A stretch of DNA of 64,000 bases from contig NC_077224.1 of NCBI RefSeq assembly GCF_024763615.1, positions 49,486,712-49,550,711 of the forward strand, written 5' to 3'. A program made the translations under genes and the position numbers. The stretch is from Phlebotomus papatasi (lineage: Eukaryota > Arthropoda > Insecta > Diptera > Psychodidae). Shown one piece after another: positions 1-12,158 of the stretch; position 1 is the first letter of the stretch; the number at the start of each line of letters is the position of its first letter. The notes under the pieces were generated by a model, which made no database searches, was not told the origin of the DNA, and saw only the letters and a list, made by a program, of their open reading frames with translations.

Positions 1-3000
1 TTATTCAAACGAGCAACAGAAAAAGTCCGTAAAAGTACAGTTTTTCTTTTCATTTTCCACTTATAGACTTTTACAATGCATTTTTCCCAGTCTTTTCTTT
101 TCAAATTTACCAATTCGAGAAGGAAATCATACAATCTCTACGGTAATAAATTTATTATAGACTTACATTTTATAGACAAATCATAAGAAAAAGAATATCA
201 ATTGAATAGATACAATCAAAAGAAATAAAACAAAAGTGGAAGTGAAAAATATTGAACATTTCAATATTCACCCCATTCTTCTTCATTCTAACCAGAGAAT
301 CACACTTTGAATATTTATAAAGCAGGGATTTTTCTTTAGAAACATTCACAAACACTTTCACACAGATGTTACTATTGAAACAGTTATTTTTTTAATTACT
401 TAAGAGTTAGAAAAGTTTCCCTTTTTTTTTAAACTAAACTCTGCCTCTGACCCTCAAGAGTGCATTGTGTCTGCATAAATATTCCTTCATGTGTACTAAA
501 CCAGGGGAAAAAATCTACGCACAAATACATAAAACAATCGAGATATGAAAGAAAATGCGATAAGACAAGAGTTATGAATTTCATCACAAAATAGGAAAAG
601 TGTGATTGCGCTAATTGAATGTTTGACTCAATTATTCGCGTTTTCTTCTCTTGCCTTTTTTTGTGCGTGACAGAATTTCATATCAGCGACGGATATATCA
701 GAATCAGAATCTTTTAATCACTCTGTCATTGTCTCATACTTCCTCAAAACTTTTGAAATACCAAATCGAACTATAAATCAACAAACAGAAAATATAAGAT
801 AATCACAATGAAGAAATCATAAGTGTTATGCACTTGAAGCCACTTGAAGAAATCAATTCTTAAAAGGACTGTTGTGTATATTGCAATTAAAATGGGGAAA
901 GTGGAAGATATAAAATAAGAAAGAAAAAAAGAAAATAATCTATCTTTCAATTATCTAATGCAGCAAACGCACAAGAAATATAAAACAGAATTTGGGTTAC
1001 AATTTAATTGCCCGTTGTAAATTGCATTGATGTTTGTCTTATGATTTTCTCCACAAATATTATTTTCTTTTTGGTGTTTCATTGGAAATTGAAGGAAAAG
1101 TTAGCTGTCCAATTTAGGGATGAAGCACGGATCACGCAGTTTTTATGTTTATCGGTTCCTAATCAATTTGATCCGATTTTAAAAACCGTAGACATGAATC
1201 GATAATTATCGGTTTATAGCTGATCTTTACTGATTCATAATTGGCTGAAACTGATGCAGACATATCTGGAATTCTAAAACCTTTGATATGGCCTTATACG
1301 GGCTTCAGACCTAACGCTTAGCCATATGGCTTAGCTTCTTTTATTTCTTATCAGTCAAGATTTTTTGGGAAAATGTGACTTAGGACTGAATATTATGGAT
1401 AAATGATTTGGTTAATTCTGAAAAATCAATAAAATTTGTTACTCTTTTGAAATTTGAGACCTTCGGGAACGGGGCTAAACCTCATGTCTGAAACTGGCCT
1501 TAGACTTGCCTAAATCGGGTGAAGTCTGCTCTCTCTTGTACTGTGCTTTTTCGGTTTTTGAAAACTGTAACAAGGTTTAATGGCTCCGAATAACCTTTCA
1601 AAGAGATAAAGGATAAAAAGCCACTCCAAAGCCAAGCCAACTTATTCGAAAACCTACCGAAAGCCTAAAGTGCAAGTTCATGTACTCGGCGCTTTAGCGT
1701 TGATTGTTCTGCCATTTCAAATTTCGGTATTCTTGACACCTCAATCGTCTACAATGTCAAGAACAATGCGTAAACATTTCCTACAAAAAGTGAATTTTTC
1801 GTAGTTTTGTGGAATTTCAGGATGGCAGAACATTTGAATTGCAATTTTATTAAGATAAATGTCCATTTCATGAACTTGCTCATGCCCACTTTTGTGTAAC
1901 TCGTCGGTTTAAACTTTCGAACTTTCAACGGGTTTTTAGGTAAGTTCTCTCTGAGCTCTCTGATCGGTACAGAAAAAACTTCAACCGGAGAGAGCTCTCA
2001 AATCGCTAACATTATTTCTAAACAAGAGGATTCAAGGAGATTTTCGTTTTTGGTTGTGCAGGGTAAATTTTTGAGATTTCCTCAGTTTCAGATGGACAAA
2101 GAAAAAAAAGATCGCAAAGAAGTACTAGCTGTAGAGTTAAGATTACTTTTTCGTGGTTTTTTTTGCCGTTAACCCACCTAAATCAGCGCCATCTAAAAAT
2201 TTCCGAATTAGAAATGATTCTGAATTACTCAACTTTACCCTACACTACATGATTTTAAAATGGAAGGCAAAAGGTACGAGAAATGAATATCATAATGAAG
2301 GCAAGTTGATTCACTGGGGAGGTTCCCTTTTTGACCCTTTTGACCCCAAGTCGCCATCTCTAACCGTTTCATCTTTAGTTCAATTTATGATCAAATGAAC
2401 ACATGCGGAGTCAAATGATAAATAGTGTAAAGTCATTTTCGAAAATCATTTAATTGGCGAAAGTAATTTGGGTAAATGAGGTAAATGTTTCAAATTTCGG
2501 CATAGTTAAAAAAAAGCACCAAGTCCCATGTTTGAAAAGTAATATTTTTAATATATTTTAAAATTTCTTGTTACTTATTTTTTATGAGGGTTGTTTGGAA
2601 CCTTGAAAAGTAGTTCATCATCTTTATTTTCTTTAAATCAATTCCTAAAACATTAAAAAATTAATAAAAATATATACATTGTTTAGGGTAATATTCCGGC
2701 CACTAAGTGGAATTTTAGCCGGCTTTTATCCTGTAATTTATCCTGAAAACCTGAAGAGTTGACTTTGGCATCTGAAATTTCCATTCTGAGGCATTCTGAG
2801 ATTCCCAAAGCTCTTTGTCCATCCTGAACTCTTCCAACACCTTTTCTACATCATCTTTTCACAGAAGCGATTCTTTCTTCTTTGCTTTGGCCTTTTACAA
2901 CAGAGAAATTGATGAAGAACTAAAAGTTTTTAGAATTTTGGGGAAGCAAAAGATATGGCCGAAATAGGCTGGGAAATTTTAAGAATAATCAATTTTTATA

Positions 3001-3330
3001 AGAAACCTCAAAGCAGAAACACTTGCACTTCACCATAAATTACTAGACTGGCTAGCAACACAAACGATCTGTCACATTTTTTGTAAAACTCCTTCCATAC
3101 CGAAGTTTCTATAATACAATTCTAATCCAAATTATACCCACGATTTAATGGTTTTAGTATTGTTACATTCTAAAAGGAATTATTTATAATTAAAACAAAT
3201 TATTGACTAATTGAAGTATAAAATCCATAATTTTAATTAATTTAGATGTTTGGTCGAAGTTATACTCAAAGTGGCCGAAATTTGGCTGACTTACCCTATG
3301 TAAAAAAGAGGGTGTAGAGACTTAGAGCAA
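1..3330. other. Intronic AT-rich DNA, no gene seen
   Basis: No exon, RNA gene or clear transposon recognised. A weak imperfect palindrome spans about 1630-1950 (GCAAGTTCATG near 1671 against CATGAACTTGC near 1868, and TGTTCTGCCAT against ATGGCAGAACA), possibly an old MITE. All ORFs here are short and lack domains. Confidence 0.5.
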
Positions 3331-3495
3331 TAGGGGAAGGCTTTCAGGCTTCGCACACATTCTGGCTTCGAACAATTCATATTTGTCCCATATTCTTTTA
3401 ATGAATTTAACCGATTTTTTTCTTCGGGAAATAACTGACTAATGGCCCTAATGGCCCCTACACATTGGTCATTATGTCCATATTTAAGCAAATTC
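3331..3495. repeat. Dispersed TAGGGGAAGG repeat fragment
   Basis: Starts TAGGGGAAGGCTTTCAGG followed by CTTCGCACACA and TCTGGCTTC. Related sequence occurs near 41487 and, more diverged, near 57147. It ends near TTCCCTA at 3493, which could be the inverted end. Probably a small TA-target DNA transposon relic; the class is not provable from these copies. Confidence 0.4.
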
Positions 3496-3595
3496 CCTAT
3501 TATGTGTAGGAAAAACTCTTCAATATGTATATAAATTTCTCTAGTATGTAGAGGCCATAAGACTAGTTATCAAAATATATTGCCATAGATACAAT

Positions 3596-4140
3596 GTCAG
3601 CCATAAGTTTCTTGACAAATCCACGTTCAAGAAACCAGGTGGAAATAATGATAGAAAAAATAACTTTTAGGTGTGATTCCTTCATAATCACACCTATTTA
3701 CAAATGTGTCTCTTTTTGCAAATGAGTTTTTTGTAATCCATACGTGTTGTTTATCTCTATTAAAACATTTTAATTCATTTTATTTCATATCAAAAATAAT
3801 TGTTTCCCCAAAGTCGAGCATTTTCCATCGGCCAAAAGTTTCTTGACACATACGTAAAACTTACTTAAAATGGTCAAGTACGTTCAAATACAAATTTCTA
3901 AAGTTTACAATGGTCAATTTATTCATATAAAAGTGATGAAAAATAATAAGAAAATAATGTATTTTTTGTTACTTTATAATTTAGGTTAAAATGGACAGTT
4001 GTAAATTATTGAAAACGTTTAAAAATACTGCCGCAAGGCATCTATTTCGTCAATTGTTTAATTTTATGGCAAATCACAACAGGATATACATGAAATCGTA
4101 AAAATTTGTGGTAATGAGGCACGAGTACATCTGGAAAATG
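3596..4140 (+). pseudogene. Decayed Tc1-like element, 5' portion
   Basis: Sequence from GTCAGCCATAAGTTTCTTGA through an ATG near 3991 and GGCACGAGTACATCTGGAAA parallels, over about 540 bp, the Tc1-like copy at 59361-60064. The N-terminal transposase region is recognisable by comparison (KTFKNTAARHLFRQLF against the better copy's SRDTAGRNRRRLIAKFY) but is interrupted by stops. No DDE region is present, so it is truncated and inactive. Confidence 0.55.
3670..3694. repeat. 25-bp TA-flanked hairpin
   Basis: GGTGTGATT and its exact inverse AATCACACC are separated by 7 nt and flanked by TA on both sides. The related Tc1-like copy at 59.4 kb lacks this segment at the equivalent place. It resembles the ends of the 61807-63582 element (GGTGAGATTCTTAAC) collapsed onto each other. 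Confidence 0.5.
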
Positions 4141-4199
4141 GGTCCGGAATAAAATTTCGAAAGCTAAAATCCTGAAAGTCAAATTCGCGAACGCCAAAA

Positions 4200-5099
4200 T
4201 CCCTAAAACCAAAATTCCAAATTCTTAAAAGTGTCATAGCTCCTCTTACGATTGTACTGTGTCTTGTACTGTAGAATTTGTATTGTGAAATTTTCTGTGT
4301 CTTGGGAAATTATTCCACTCATTATGTTCCATATAATTTTATCCCTTTCAGAATTTTAACACACAAATTACAAGTTACACAAATTTTGTGTAAGAAGTCA
4401 TGCACGAAACATTTGACATGGCTTCGATTTTGATAATATTTTCCTTAATTCTCTTTCATGTTTTGAATTCAAAGAGGAAAATTCTTTTCTTAGATAGTTA
4501 CACTATACTGTAAAAAGGAGTTTATAAGGAATTAATGGAAAGAATTTAAATTCAGTGACCGTTACGACGCATGTTTGATAGAATCTCTCCGTTCATCCTT
4601 AATAGATTTTCTTTCTTTTTACAGTAATTATCTATTAATCAGAAAAGAGATTATTCAAAAATATAAACATTGTATTTCCTCTATTTTTAGTACATTTTTC
4701 TAATGGGTGAATCAGATAATTTTTACAGATTTAAAATAACCAACAGTTTCTTTCAAAACCAAAATATTGACGGAAATATTATCAAATATACAAATAATTG
4801 ACCATAAACTTTAAAGATGAAGTCAAAACAATTAAAAAAAAACAACCTTCTAGGTCTACATACAAAATCGTCAAGTGAAGAAAAATGCACAATTATTATT
4901 GTTAGCCGAGTGAAAATAAACATAAGACCCAAAGAATGTGTCTCATCATTTCATTATGCCAAGTGAATGGGCGTAAGATAGAAATTTAATAATTATTTTC
5001 CCATGAGACAATCCATATGGGATAAATTCTCCCCAAGGGAGATAAGAGAGATTGGTCTCATTTTTGCCAATCAGCAAATTCCATTGGATTGAGTGATAT
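4200..5099. other. Intronic AT-rich DNA, nothing recognised
   Basis: No coding, RNA or mobile feature supported. Confidence 0.4.
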
Positions 5100-5351
5100 C
5101 ACTGAGAGAAATCCGAAAAAGTTAAAATAACATTCCGGAAATGTTAATTTTACCCTGCAGTATTGATCCAAAATTGGTGTAAATATTATGCTTTTTAGGT
5201 GTATTAGGGGTTAAAGTTACTCTTTTTCATGTTAATTTTACACTCAAAAAGGTGTAAAATTAACATTAAAAATGTTGATATATTTTTACACCTAAAAAGT
5301 GTTAAAGTTATGAGGAAAAAAAGTTAATCGCACCCTCTTTTTTTCTCAGTG
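5100..5351 (+). mobile_element. CACTGAG MITE, copy 1
   Basis: 252-bp miniature inverted-repeat element with ends CACTGAGAGAAA and TTTTCTCAGTG. The interior holds short inverted and repeated blocks (AAAATTAACATT, GTGTAAAAT, TTTTTAGGTGTA). Six further copies or fragments occur in this window, which supports a family; there is no coding capacity. Confidence 0.85.
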
Positions 5352-7092
5352 ATTCTATAATTCAAATTATAATAACACCTCCTTATATTCCATTCCTTCT
5401 TCTCACGAGTCTTTTATTGCCAAAGACATACGAGACAGATATTTTTTTTCGTAACGGATGTTGAGTAATTCAGAGGGATTTTCAAGCTAAGAATTTCTGC
5501 AATTAGTAATATATTCAATATTTGTCTCTGTTGCTTGTTTCAAAAGTTTGATAAGAATTGCTGTAAGAAATTTGTATCAGCTTTGCATAAATGAGGAAGT
5601 CTGGGACATTTTTTTTTATTTTTTTATTAAGAGTTACCCTCTCATTTTACTCTTCAATTGCACGTTCACTAGGAAGTTTATATGATATTATAAAAGAAAT
5701 ATTAAAAAAAATCAACAAAAACCTCGATTCACATAGAAAGTTTCTTTTTTATATCACCCTTGCAAAGTGCAGACAAAACCCAAATGTAAGAGGTTAAATT
5801 GAAAATTGATTTATGAAAATCACCCACATTGAATTCTGATCGTCATGGTTTTTATTCTGCACATTTTGTCGATTAATACCAAGATTAAAGAGCCGCAGAA
5901 ACATGAGGAAAATATAAGTGAACGAATTTTTTAACCCGTGAAAAATTTGTTGTGCAATTTAGCATTGACTCCTCATGAAGGTCCATTGCCATCCAAAAAA
6001 AAAAAAACAGCAACAAAACAGGAATAAATAAACCGAAAAAAATAAAGATATACCAATTAGTTAATGACTTCATTGCTTTATATGCACTTAATTATGCCAC
6101 TTGATATTTGTTCTCTTTATTTATGTGTAATTGGTAGGTGAATAAGTGCTGTTAAACCATGAACACACCTTCTAAAATTATATCATCTTCAATGATGATG
6201 ATAAGATACAAGATCAAAGTCATATAGCTTTCCGGACAACACACAAAACCCTCCCAAAATAAAAAGCAAAAGTCCATATTCAAGACCAAATAATTTATCT
6301 AAATTAATAAATTCACATATTCCTCCATATTTTATTTATTTTTTTCTCACACTTTGTTAATAGTCAATAAAATTCCATATTTAGCACTCTCATTAATTAC
6401 TGCAACAATCTCAAACATCAAATTGATGCAAACAATTTGCACATTGAGCGAAAAAAACAGTTAAAATGTACATAGTTGAAAATGCGTCTGCGAAAGATTC
6501 TCTCATTCATAGAGATGCCATCGAAAAATCTCTCACATAAATGATCAATATCGTGCTGAATTGCGAGTGAAAAAAATCCCACTTTTCCCAACTTATACAC
6601 ATCAAAAAACACCTCTCTTTTAATTACCCACCAAAGACATGCCGGATTACAAGATTTAATCAAAAAGAGGTTTATATATAGAGAAAAAAAATGTGTGAAA
6701 TTCTGAATTAAGTTGGGATCTTAAGGTCAATCTCAGGTGCAGTGACCACATTCGAGAATGGATTTAATTGATTGCTGCAAGACCCTAATAATAATTATTG
6801 TAAAGAAAAATTGTATTTGTAATTCGACAACAAGAGTCACTACAAAAGTTCTTGTGCTTTTATTTTATCATATTTCAATATTATAGAATTTCATGAAAAT
6901 ATATTTTTTTAATCCAGAAAAATATCAGATTATATCGATTAAATCATATACAAAAATAGATTTTAAAAAATATAAAAAAAGGCTTAAAAATTTTAATATC
7001 CAAGACTCAAACCCATTTTGAGAGAAATGTCAAAATTAAATTACGAACTGTGACAGAAGGCTATAACCTCAAAAGTACATGGGGGAAATTAT
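5352..7092. other. Intronic AT-rich DNA, nothing recognised
   Basis: No exon, RNA or transposon supported; the ORFs at 5591, 5885 and 6418 are low-complexity and domain-free. Confidence 0.4.
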
Positions 7093-7290
7093 GAAGATCT
7101 CAGTGGCGCAATATGCAACTCCGTTGGGCCTTGTGTAAATGAGATCTCTAACTCGACTCCCAAAGTTGTGAGTTCGAGTCCCGCTCGGTACAAACAACTG
7201 AATGTTTAGAAAAAGACATTTTTACTGTGACATAACGTAATAAAACGTAATTCTTTCAACATGGGATAGAACAACAATATAAAGTCCAAA
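7093..7290 (+). repeat. tRNA-like SINE head or tRNA pseudogene
   Basis: TCAGTGGCGCAATATGCAA resembles a tRNA 5' half with A box, and GAGTTCGAGTCCCG fits a B box about 65 nt later, with an arm-like stretch between as in long-variable-arm tRNAs. An AT-rich tail follows. There is no acceptor-stem pairing that I can confirm, so a SINE or pseudogene is likelier than a functional tRNA. Confidence 0.45.
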
Positions 7291-7564
7291 ATAGACACAG
7301 GAATCGGCTTAGGGATCGACCCAAAAACTGAGGATCGATATCGATACACTCACGGATCAGCCCATAATACGGAGGGATCAGGCTGATCTTCTAAATTCAT
7401 GAGGTCTAGTGAAATTACGGGGATTAGGCGACATAAGCGTCAGTGCTGAAAATAAAAAGCTTCACTTTGGGTGTTTATGGGTACTTTTCGAAATGTCAAT
7501 TGGATGAAAAATTATAGACTACAGTAATGGTACGCAATGTTAGCAAAATCTTAAAATGCATTAA

Positions 7565-8186
7565 CACTTCGTAGAGCCCTAACTAAAAGTATCACGGAAG
7601 GGCCAAGTGGCAGTCGCTGCCATTATTTTGGATTTTACAAAATATTTTGACATTTTTACTTATATTTTAACATTCAGAGCCTCAGTCAGTTCTTTTCTGG
7701 TGTCTGAACCAGAAATTTCATCTCCTTGGTCACTGTATCTAAAGATTTGTATCCATTCGATGTTTTCATCTTTATCAGAATCATAGAAGAATGCTTTTTC
7801 ATCGAACATTTCACGGTCAAAGTAATTCAATAAATTTTCATTATTTTTCTTCTCAAATAAATAATGTGCAAGAACACTTTCAAACTGTTCATTTAAGGCT
7901 TTTACACATTAACAATCAAGAATATTACATCTGCAATACGTCAAACTCCCACATAAAATGCATATGGCAGCAACTGCCACTTGGTCCTTCCGAGTGCAGT
8001 TCTTTGTATTTGCAATATATTTACATTAATATTTAATTTTTATTAAAAAATTTATAACGAAAAAATAGCCAGATAAATTCTGCACACATTCAATCAGGCC
8101 TCCAGGCGAAATGATATATTCCTTACTATAAAAAATAAAATTGAAAATAAGGTTGGCAGCGGCTGCCACTAGGGTCCATTCAAGTG
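7565..8186. mobile_element. TTAA-flanked piggyBac-like non-autonomous element
   Basis: 622-bp segment flanked by TTAA at 7561-7564 and 8187-8190, with inverted ends CACTTCGTAGAGCCC... and (inverse) CACTTGAATGGACCC... A second inverted pair lies just inside: AAGTGGCAGTCGCTGCCA near 7609, AGTGGCAGCCGCTGCCA (inverse) near 8165, and another inverse copy near 7970. TTAA target duplication is the piggyBac hallmark. Confidence 0.65.
7660..7809 (-). pseudogene. Acidic N-terminal remnant of a piggyBac-like transposase
   Basis: Minus-strand ORF of about 49 codons inside the TTAA-flanked element, beginning MFDEKAFFYDSDKDENIEW and containing SDQGDEISGSDTRKEL. Short acidic Asp/Ser/Glu-rich N-termini precede the catalytic domain in piggyBac-type transposases (family knowledge). 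The rest of the transposase is absent, so this is an internal-deletion derivative. Identification is by context and composition, not by a catalytic motif. Confidence 0.45.
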
Positions 8187-8459
8187 TTAAGAATGGAGTA
8201 ATAGAAAGGTCAAACTGCTCCTATTTGTACGAAAAATCAATTAATATTGCACTTAAGAAATCTTGCAGCTATCAAAGTGTGTACATTTAATAGAAATTTA
8301 CGCAAGAAACGCTGATCTTTGATCTAAAATTCTCAGTATATGATAGTTTGGGCTGATCTTTTGCCGCCAAATTTTTCGAGCTGAGTACTCTCAAGAATCA
8401 GCCTTAAAACCATCTTCAACTTAAAAATTGTTTAGGAACAAGATACTTAAAAATCATTA

Positions 8460-9215
8460 ACATTTTAATTAATTATTTAACCAAATCTGGTTAAAATGAG
8501 GCCTTTTGATCTTGAGTAATTCAAGGTGGCAGTTTTTCCGGTGAAAGGTGTCGACGTCGATATGTTCAGCTGAACTACCTTCAAAACATATCCAAAACGG
8601 AATGAAATCGCCAGGGCCAGTTTTGAGAAAAGTTAGAAAAACCTAATTTTGATGTATTTTTGGGGAATACGGAGCTCATGAAAGGAGAGGCGGGAAAAGA
8701 AAGAGACTAGCTTCGAGATGATATCATTTTAGGAAGGCCATCGAAATCCGTAAGTCGATATCTCTCACCGTTTGAATTTTGTATAGGTCAAAAGACTGAA
8801 AATATACGACAGTATTTTAAAATAGGGCTATTACAATTACTTTCCCGATCCATCACCGATTGTGATTGCATGCAGTCAGGTTCAGAATTTCAAGAACTTT
8901 CAGAAAAGTCCAAATTTAACCAAATCCGTTGAAAATTAGGCCCTCCAGAGTGATTGATCTTTGACCATAAATAATTCAAGGTGGCGATTTTTCCGATGAA
9001 AGGTATCCAAGGACGAAATGTTCATCTGGTCTACCTTCAAAACATTTCCAAAAATGAACGAAATAGCCCAGGTCAATATTAAGATATGTCGAAAAAACAT
9101 ATTTTTGGAAATGATGGAGGGGGTAGTAGTGATTTAGGTAACTTGGTTTGTTAGAGGATGTTGACTTGTGGAGGGGTCATCGAAAACCGGAAGTCAGTAT
9201 CTCTCATCTTTTGGA
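8460..9215 (+). repeat. Two diverged direct copies of a ~430-bp repeat
   Basis: About 8480-8780 and 8915-9215 share an ordered series of phrases: ACCAAATC, AATTCAAGGTGGC, TTTTTCCG, GATGAAAGGT, CTACCTTCAAAACAT, and CGGAAGTCAGTATCTCTCA-like ends. Similar phrases recur near 20940-21130 and 51830. It is an old dispersed non-coding repeat of unknown class. Confidence 0.55.
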
Positions 9216-9302
9216 AGCCAGGATGGTGAGAAGTTGCAAAAAAAAAGTGGATTGTGAAAACTGCTCTCTAATGGAGTTCCAGCAGTTAAAAATTAAACTT
9301 AG

Positions 9303-9434
9303 ATAATGAGAGAAGAATAGAAAATAATAATAATAATAATGCATGTCTAGAAATCCCCTTGCGGAAAGGCCTTGTTCCTTCATGGAATGTTGTGCCAGCA
9401 TTATTATTATTATTATTAATAATGAGAGAAGAAT
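9303..9434 (+). mobile_element. 5'-truncated SINE insertion with 16-bp target duplication
   Basis: The 16-mer ATAATGAGAGAAGAAT occurs at 9303-9318 and 9419-9434. Between them lies about 100 bp with CCCCTTGCGGAAAGGCC and GTTGTGCCAGCATTATTATT, the same 3' end as the tRNA-derived SINE at 53795-54070. Long target duplication and a simple (ATT)n tail are hallmarks of LINE-mediated retroposition. Confidence 0.8.
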
Positions 9435-10403
9435 CTCAATTTCCTGTTTAGAAGAATTTTATGTCAATAATACATTTATGAACAAAAAAATATTTCAAAA
9501 ATATCTTTAATATTTGAAAAATAATCAAATTTTAAGGTCAGAAACTTAACAGATCTAGGCCTTAAAATTTCTATTAGGTTATTTTAAAAAAATTGTCAGA
9601 TTTTAGAAGAGAAAATATCTAAAATTGCATATTACATTAAACAAGTAAATTTATTTTCTTCTCTTGTTATTTCTATCCAAATCAATTGAGTATTTCTTAT
9701 TTCAATGTATTCCGAATTATTTATTTTTTCGGATAACTCTTGAAAAAATGTATTTAAAAAATTCGTGAAGTAAGATTATTTACTTTGTTTTCTAGCTTTT
9801 CGAGGTTAAGTTTCCCCATAGAATTTTAACCAAACAAACAGTGCGACAAGAATAATGTGTAATATTGAGTTTATTTGTCTAATAAATATTTAAATTTGTA
9901 ATAAATATTGCACTAAAGAGAGCCCTTAAGATTTTTTTCCAACCAAAAATCCTGTATGATTTTTTTAGGTTAGGTTCAACATAACCTCACATTTTGAAAA
10001 GGAACCTTTTGATAGAGTAAGTGATAGGAAATTATTCCCATATTTTCCACGATTAATGATTTATCTAAATGTCTCGATATTCTTCAAGAAATTTTATATA
10101 AAATCCAGCTTAAAAATTTCCAACCTAGAACTTTTGTACCGACCCATTTACTACATGAATTTTAATTTTTCTTTTACATCATTGAGTATTGAATATGGTA
10201 AAAAAAATCCACCTGTTACACCTCAAACTCTCCTCTCAATTCTCTTGAACGAATAAGTTTGTACGCGAGAAAAAAGCGTAAACAAAAATGCAGACACTTC
10301 CAAGTTTTCTGACTGAGAATGAAATTGAAAGTGTTTACAATTATTTACGTTCAGGCGTGAAAATTCAATTGAAAAAGCCCCACAAGAGCTAAAATTAAGT
10401 AGT
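9435..10403. other. Intronic AT-rich DNA, nothing recognised
   Basis: No feature supported; the ORF at 10056 has no domain. Confidence 0.4.
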
Positions 10404-10405
10404 TA

Positions 10406-11473
10406 GGGGAAATGCTTCTAATTTTGTCCAGTTTCTTATTTTGGACACTTTGAGGATAACATTGGACACTAAAAATAAATTGATTAAAATGATGGATTTT
10501 TATTCCAATATTTGATGAATAATGAATTCTATCTAAATATTTGTTCTTTTTGGAATATTTTAACACTAAATACGTTAAAATTTGAATATGATTTGAGTTG
10601 AAATTGCTTTGTTGAAAATCCAGTGTGAGCAATTGCTTACGAGAAATATGACAGAACTTCGTGGCTTACTTCAGTCTTATTTAGTTTTGGTGAAGTACTA
10701 ACAAAGTTTGTTCGCTGTTTTTGAGTGATATTATTGAATATTCATTGAATATTGGGTTGATTCACGTTACTGATGATTTGTACATTTGACCTGAAGTGAG
10801 ATTTGCCTTGTGAATTATATTTTTCGTGTGAAAAATGGGAATTTTTTTAAGACATTCACCAGTGAGGTGATGATTCTTATTTTGGACAGGTGTTTTTCTC
10901 ACGAAATTTCGTGAAGTTTTAGCTTTTGTGATGACTAGGTTGGACAAATGCCTGGAGAAACAAAGGAGCATCATCTCTACGAAAGAGATGTAGCGAGAAA
11001 TGCCTTGAAAGGCTCCCGGAAAGGGCAGGGAATGAGCGAATCTGCACGTACTTGGAGTACCGAAGTCAACTCACTTTAATGAATGATATGGAAAGTTTCT
11101 GGGCTTCTTGTGACATTCCACGTTTCCCTTACATGAACAGGAAGAGGACTTGGTAAGATTGGTTCATAAAATGAGGAACAATGGGCATCCTGTTGAGGCG
11201 GATTAGCTGTCCAAATTTACAGACAAGTTGTAAAAATTAATAACCAAGTTGTCCAAAATAAGAGTCAAATTCACCTCTACATATCAATTCATTTTTAAAC
11301 GTATTAAAACTAATTTTAGTAAAAATGAGATGATAAATAGCTTGCCAAGTTTCTAAACAATCCTTCTGAAAAGAGAGTAACAAGAAAAGTCAATTAGTAT
11401 TGAAAATATGGCACTTCAAACTTAGGATATCGATGCTTATATGCAGACTGTCCAAAATTATAAGCACTTCCCC
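10406..11473 (+). mobile_element. pogo-like DNA transposon, internally deleted
   Basis: 1,068 bp flanked by TA, with ~30-bp imperfect inverted ends: GGGGAAATGCTTCTAATTTT on the left, GGGGAAGTGCTTATAATTTT as the inverse on the right. It contains a transposase N-terminus (next entry) but no DDE catalytic domain, so it is non-autonomous. TA target and psq/CENP-B-type HTH fit the pogo/Tigger group of Tc1-mariner elements. Confidence 0.75.
10948..11206 (+). pseudogene. pogo-like transposase N-terminus (psq-type HTH), frameshifted
   Basis: From ATG at 10948 the frame reads MPGETKEHHLYERDVARNAL and then GSRKGQGMSESARTWST, an HTH_psq-like DNA-binding segment. It leaves frame after the ARTWS motif and meets a stop. 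A second in-frame block downstream reads EQEEDLVRLVHKMRNNGHPV and ends at TAG 11204-11206; it looks like the start of the second (CENP-B-type) HTH. The two blocks are in different frames, so the gene is broken and the remainder is deleted. Confidence 0.7.
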
Positions 11474-12158
11474 TATATTGCATTCATGAAAAAAATAAAT
11501 AAAGAACCATCGAAAATTGCTAACAAGGTTAATGCCAAGATCTTTCTTCTCAAGTTTAAATTATCTCACAGTGATTTAATTTGTGGCACATTTAGCAAAT
11601 TGACTTCAAGTGAACGCTCGCGCGCCATTGGCACATTATTGTTCATTTCGAATGAAATAAATATTTTTTTATTGTTATTATTTTTTCTTCCACACTCAAT
11701 TTGTTTACTTTTGATGCCCAATATAATGGAGTTCAATTTTGATTTCTTCACCCTTTTCCTTTCACGCTCTCTCACTCTCTACAATGGTTTCTTTATTTTT
11801 AAACCACCATCATCGACCAATCAAGCTAATCGTCTCTCATCAATGAATGAAATTCATGAATGAATTTCTTCGAGTCTCTCTCTCTGCCTTCCTTCTCTTT
11901 GTAAACGTCATCATGAATTATTAATGGAGACACTTTTATCGCTAATAAATCACTGAATAAGCACGCATCTTGGCTCACAAATTTTGCTATGAGATACCCA
12001 CCAAAAAATTCACATACTCATTCATTCTCACTCTCATCTTCATCAAAAATAAATCAAAACTCAACATCATCAAAATTTTCACAATTCAGATGCAATTATG
12101 AGAACAATTTCTGTAGCTGCCCTACGTGAAACTATTTTGCTTACAAGGGGTAAATAAC
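11474..12158. other. Intronic AT-rich DNA, nothing recognised
   Basis: A 140-codon plus-strand ORF (11441-11863) begins inside the pogo-like end and has no domain; its composition is that of AT-rich and pyrimidine-rich noncoding DNA. Confidence 0.4.

Noticed and set aside
7093..7180. Functional tRNA gene
   Set aside because: Promoter-box-like sequences are present, but I cannot pair a proper acceptor stem or cloverleaf.
9204..9401. 65-codon ORF with Tyr run
   Set aside because: It crosses the SINE fragment and an (AAT)n microsatellite.
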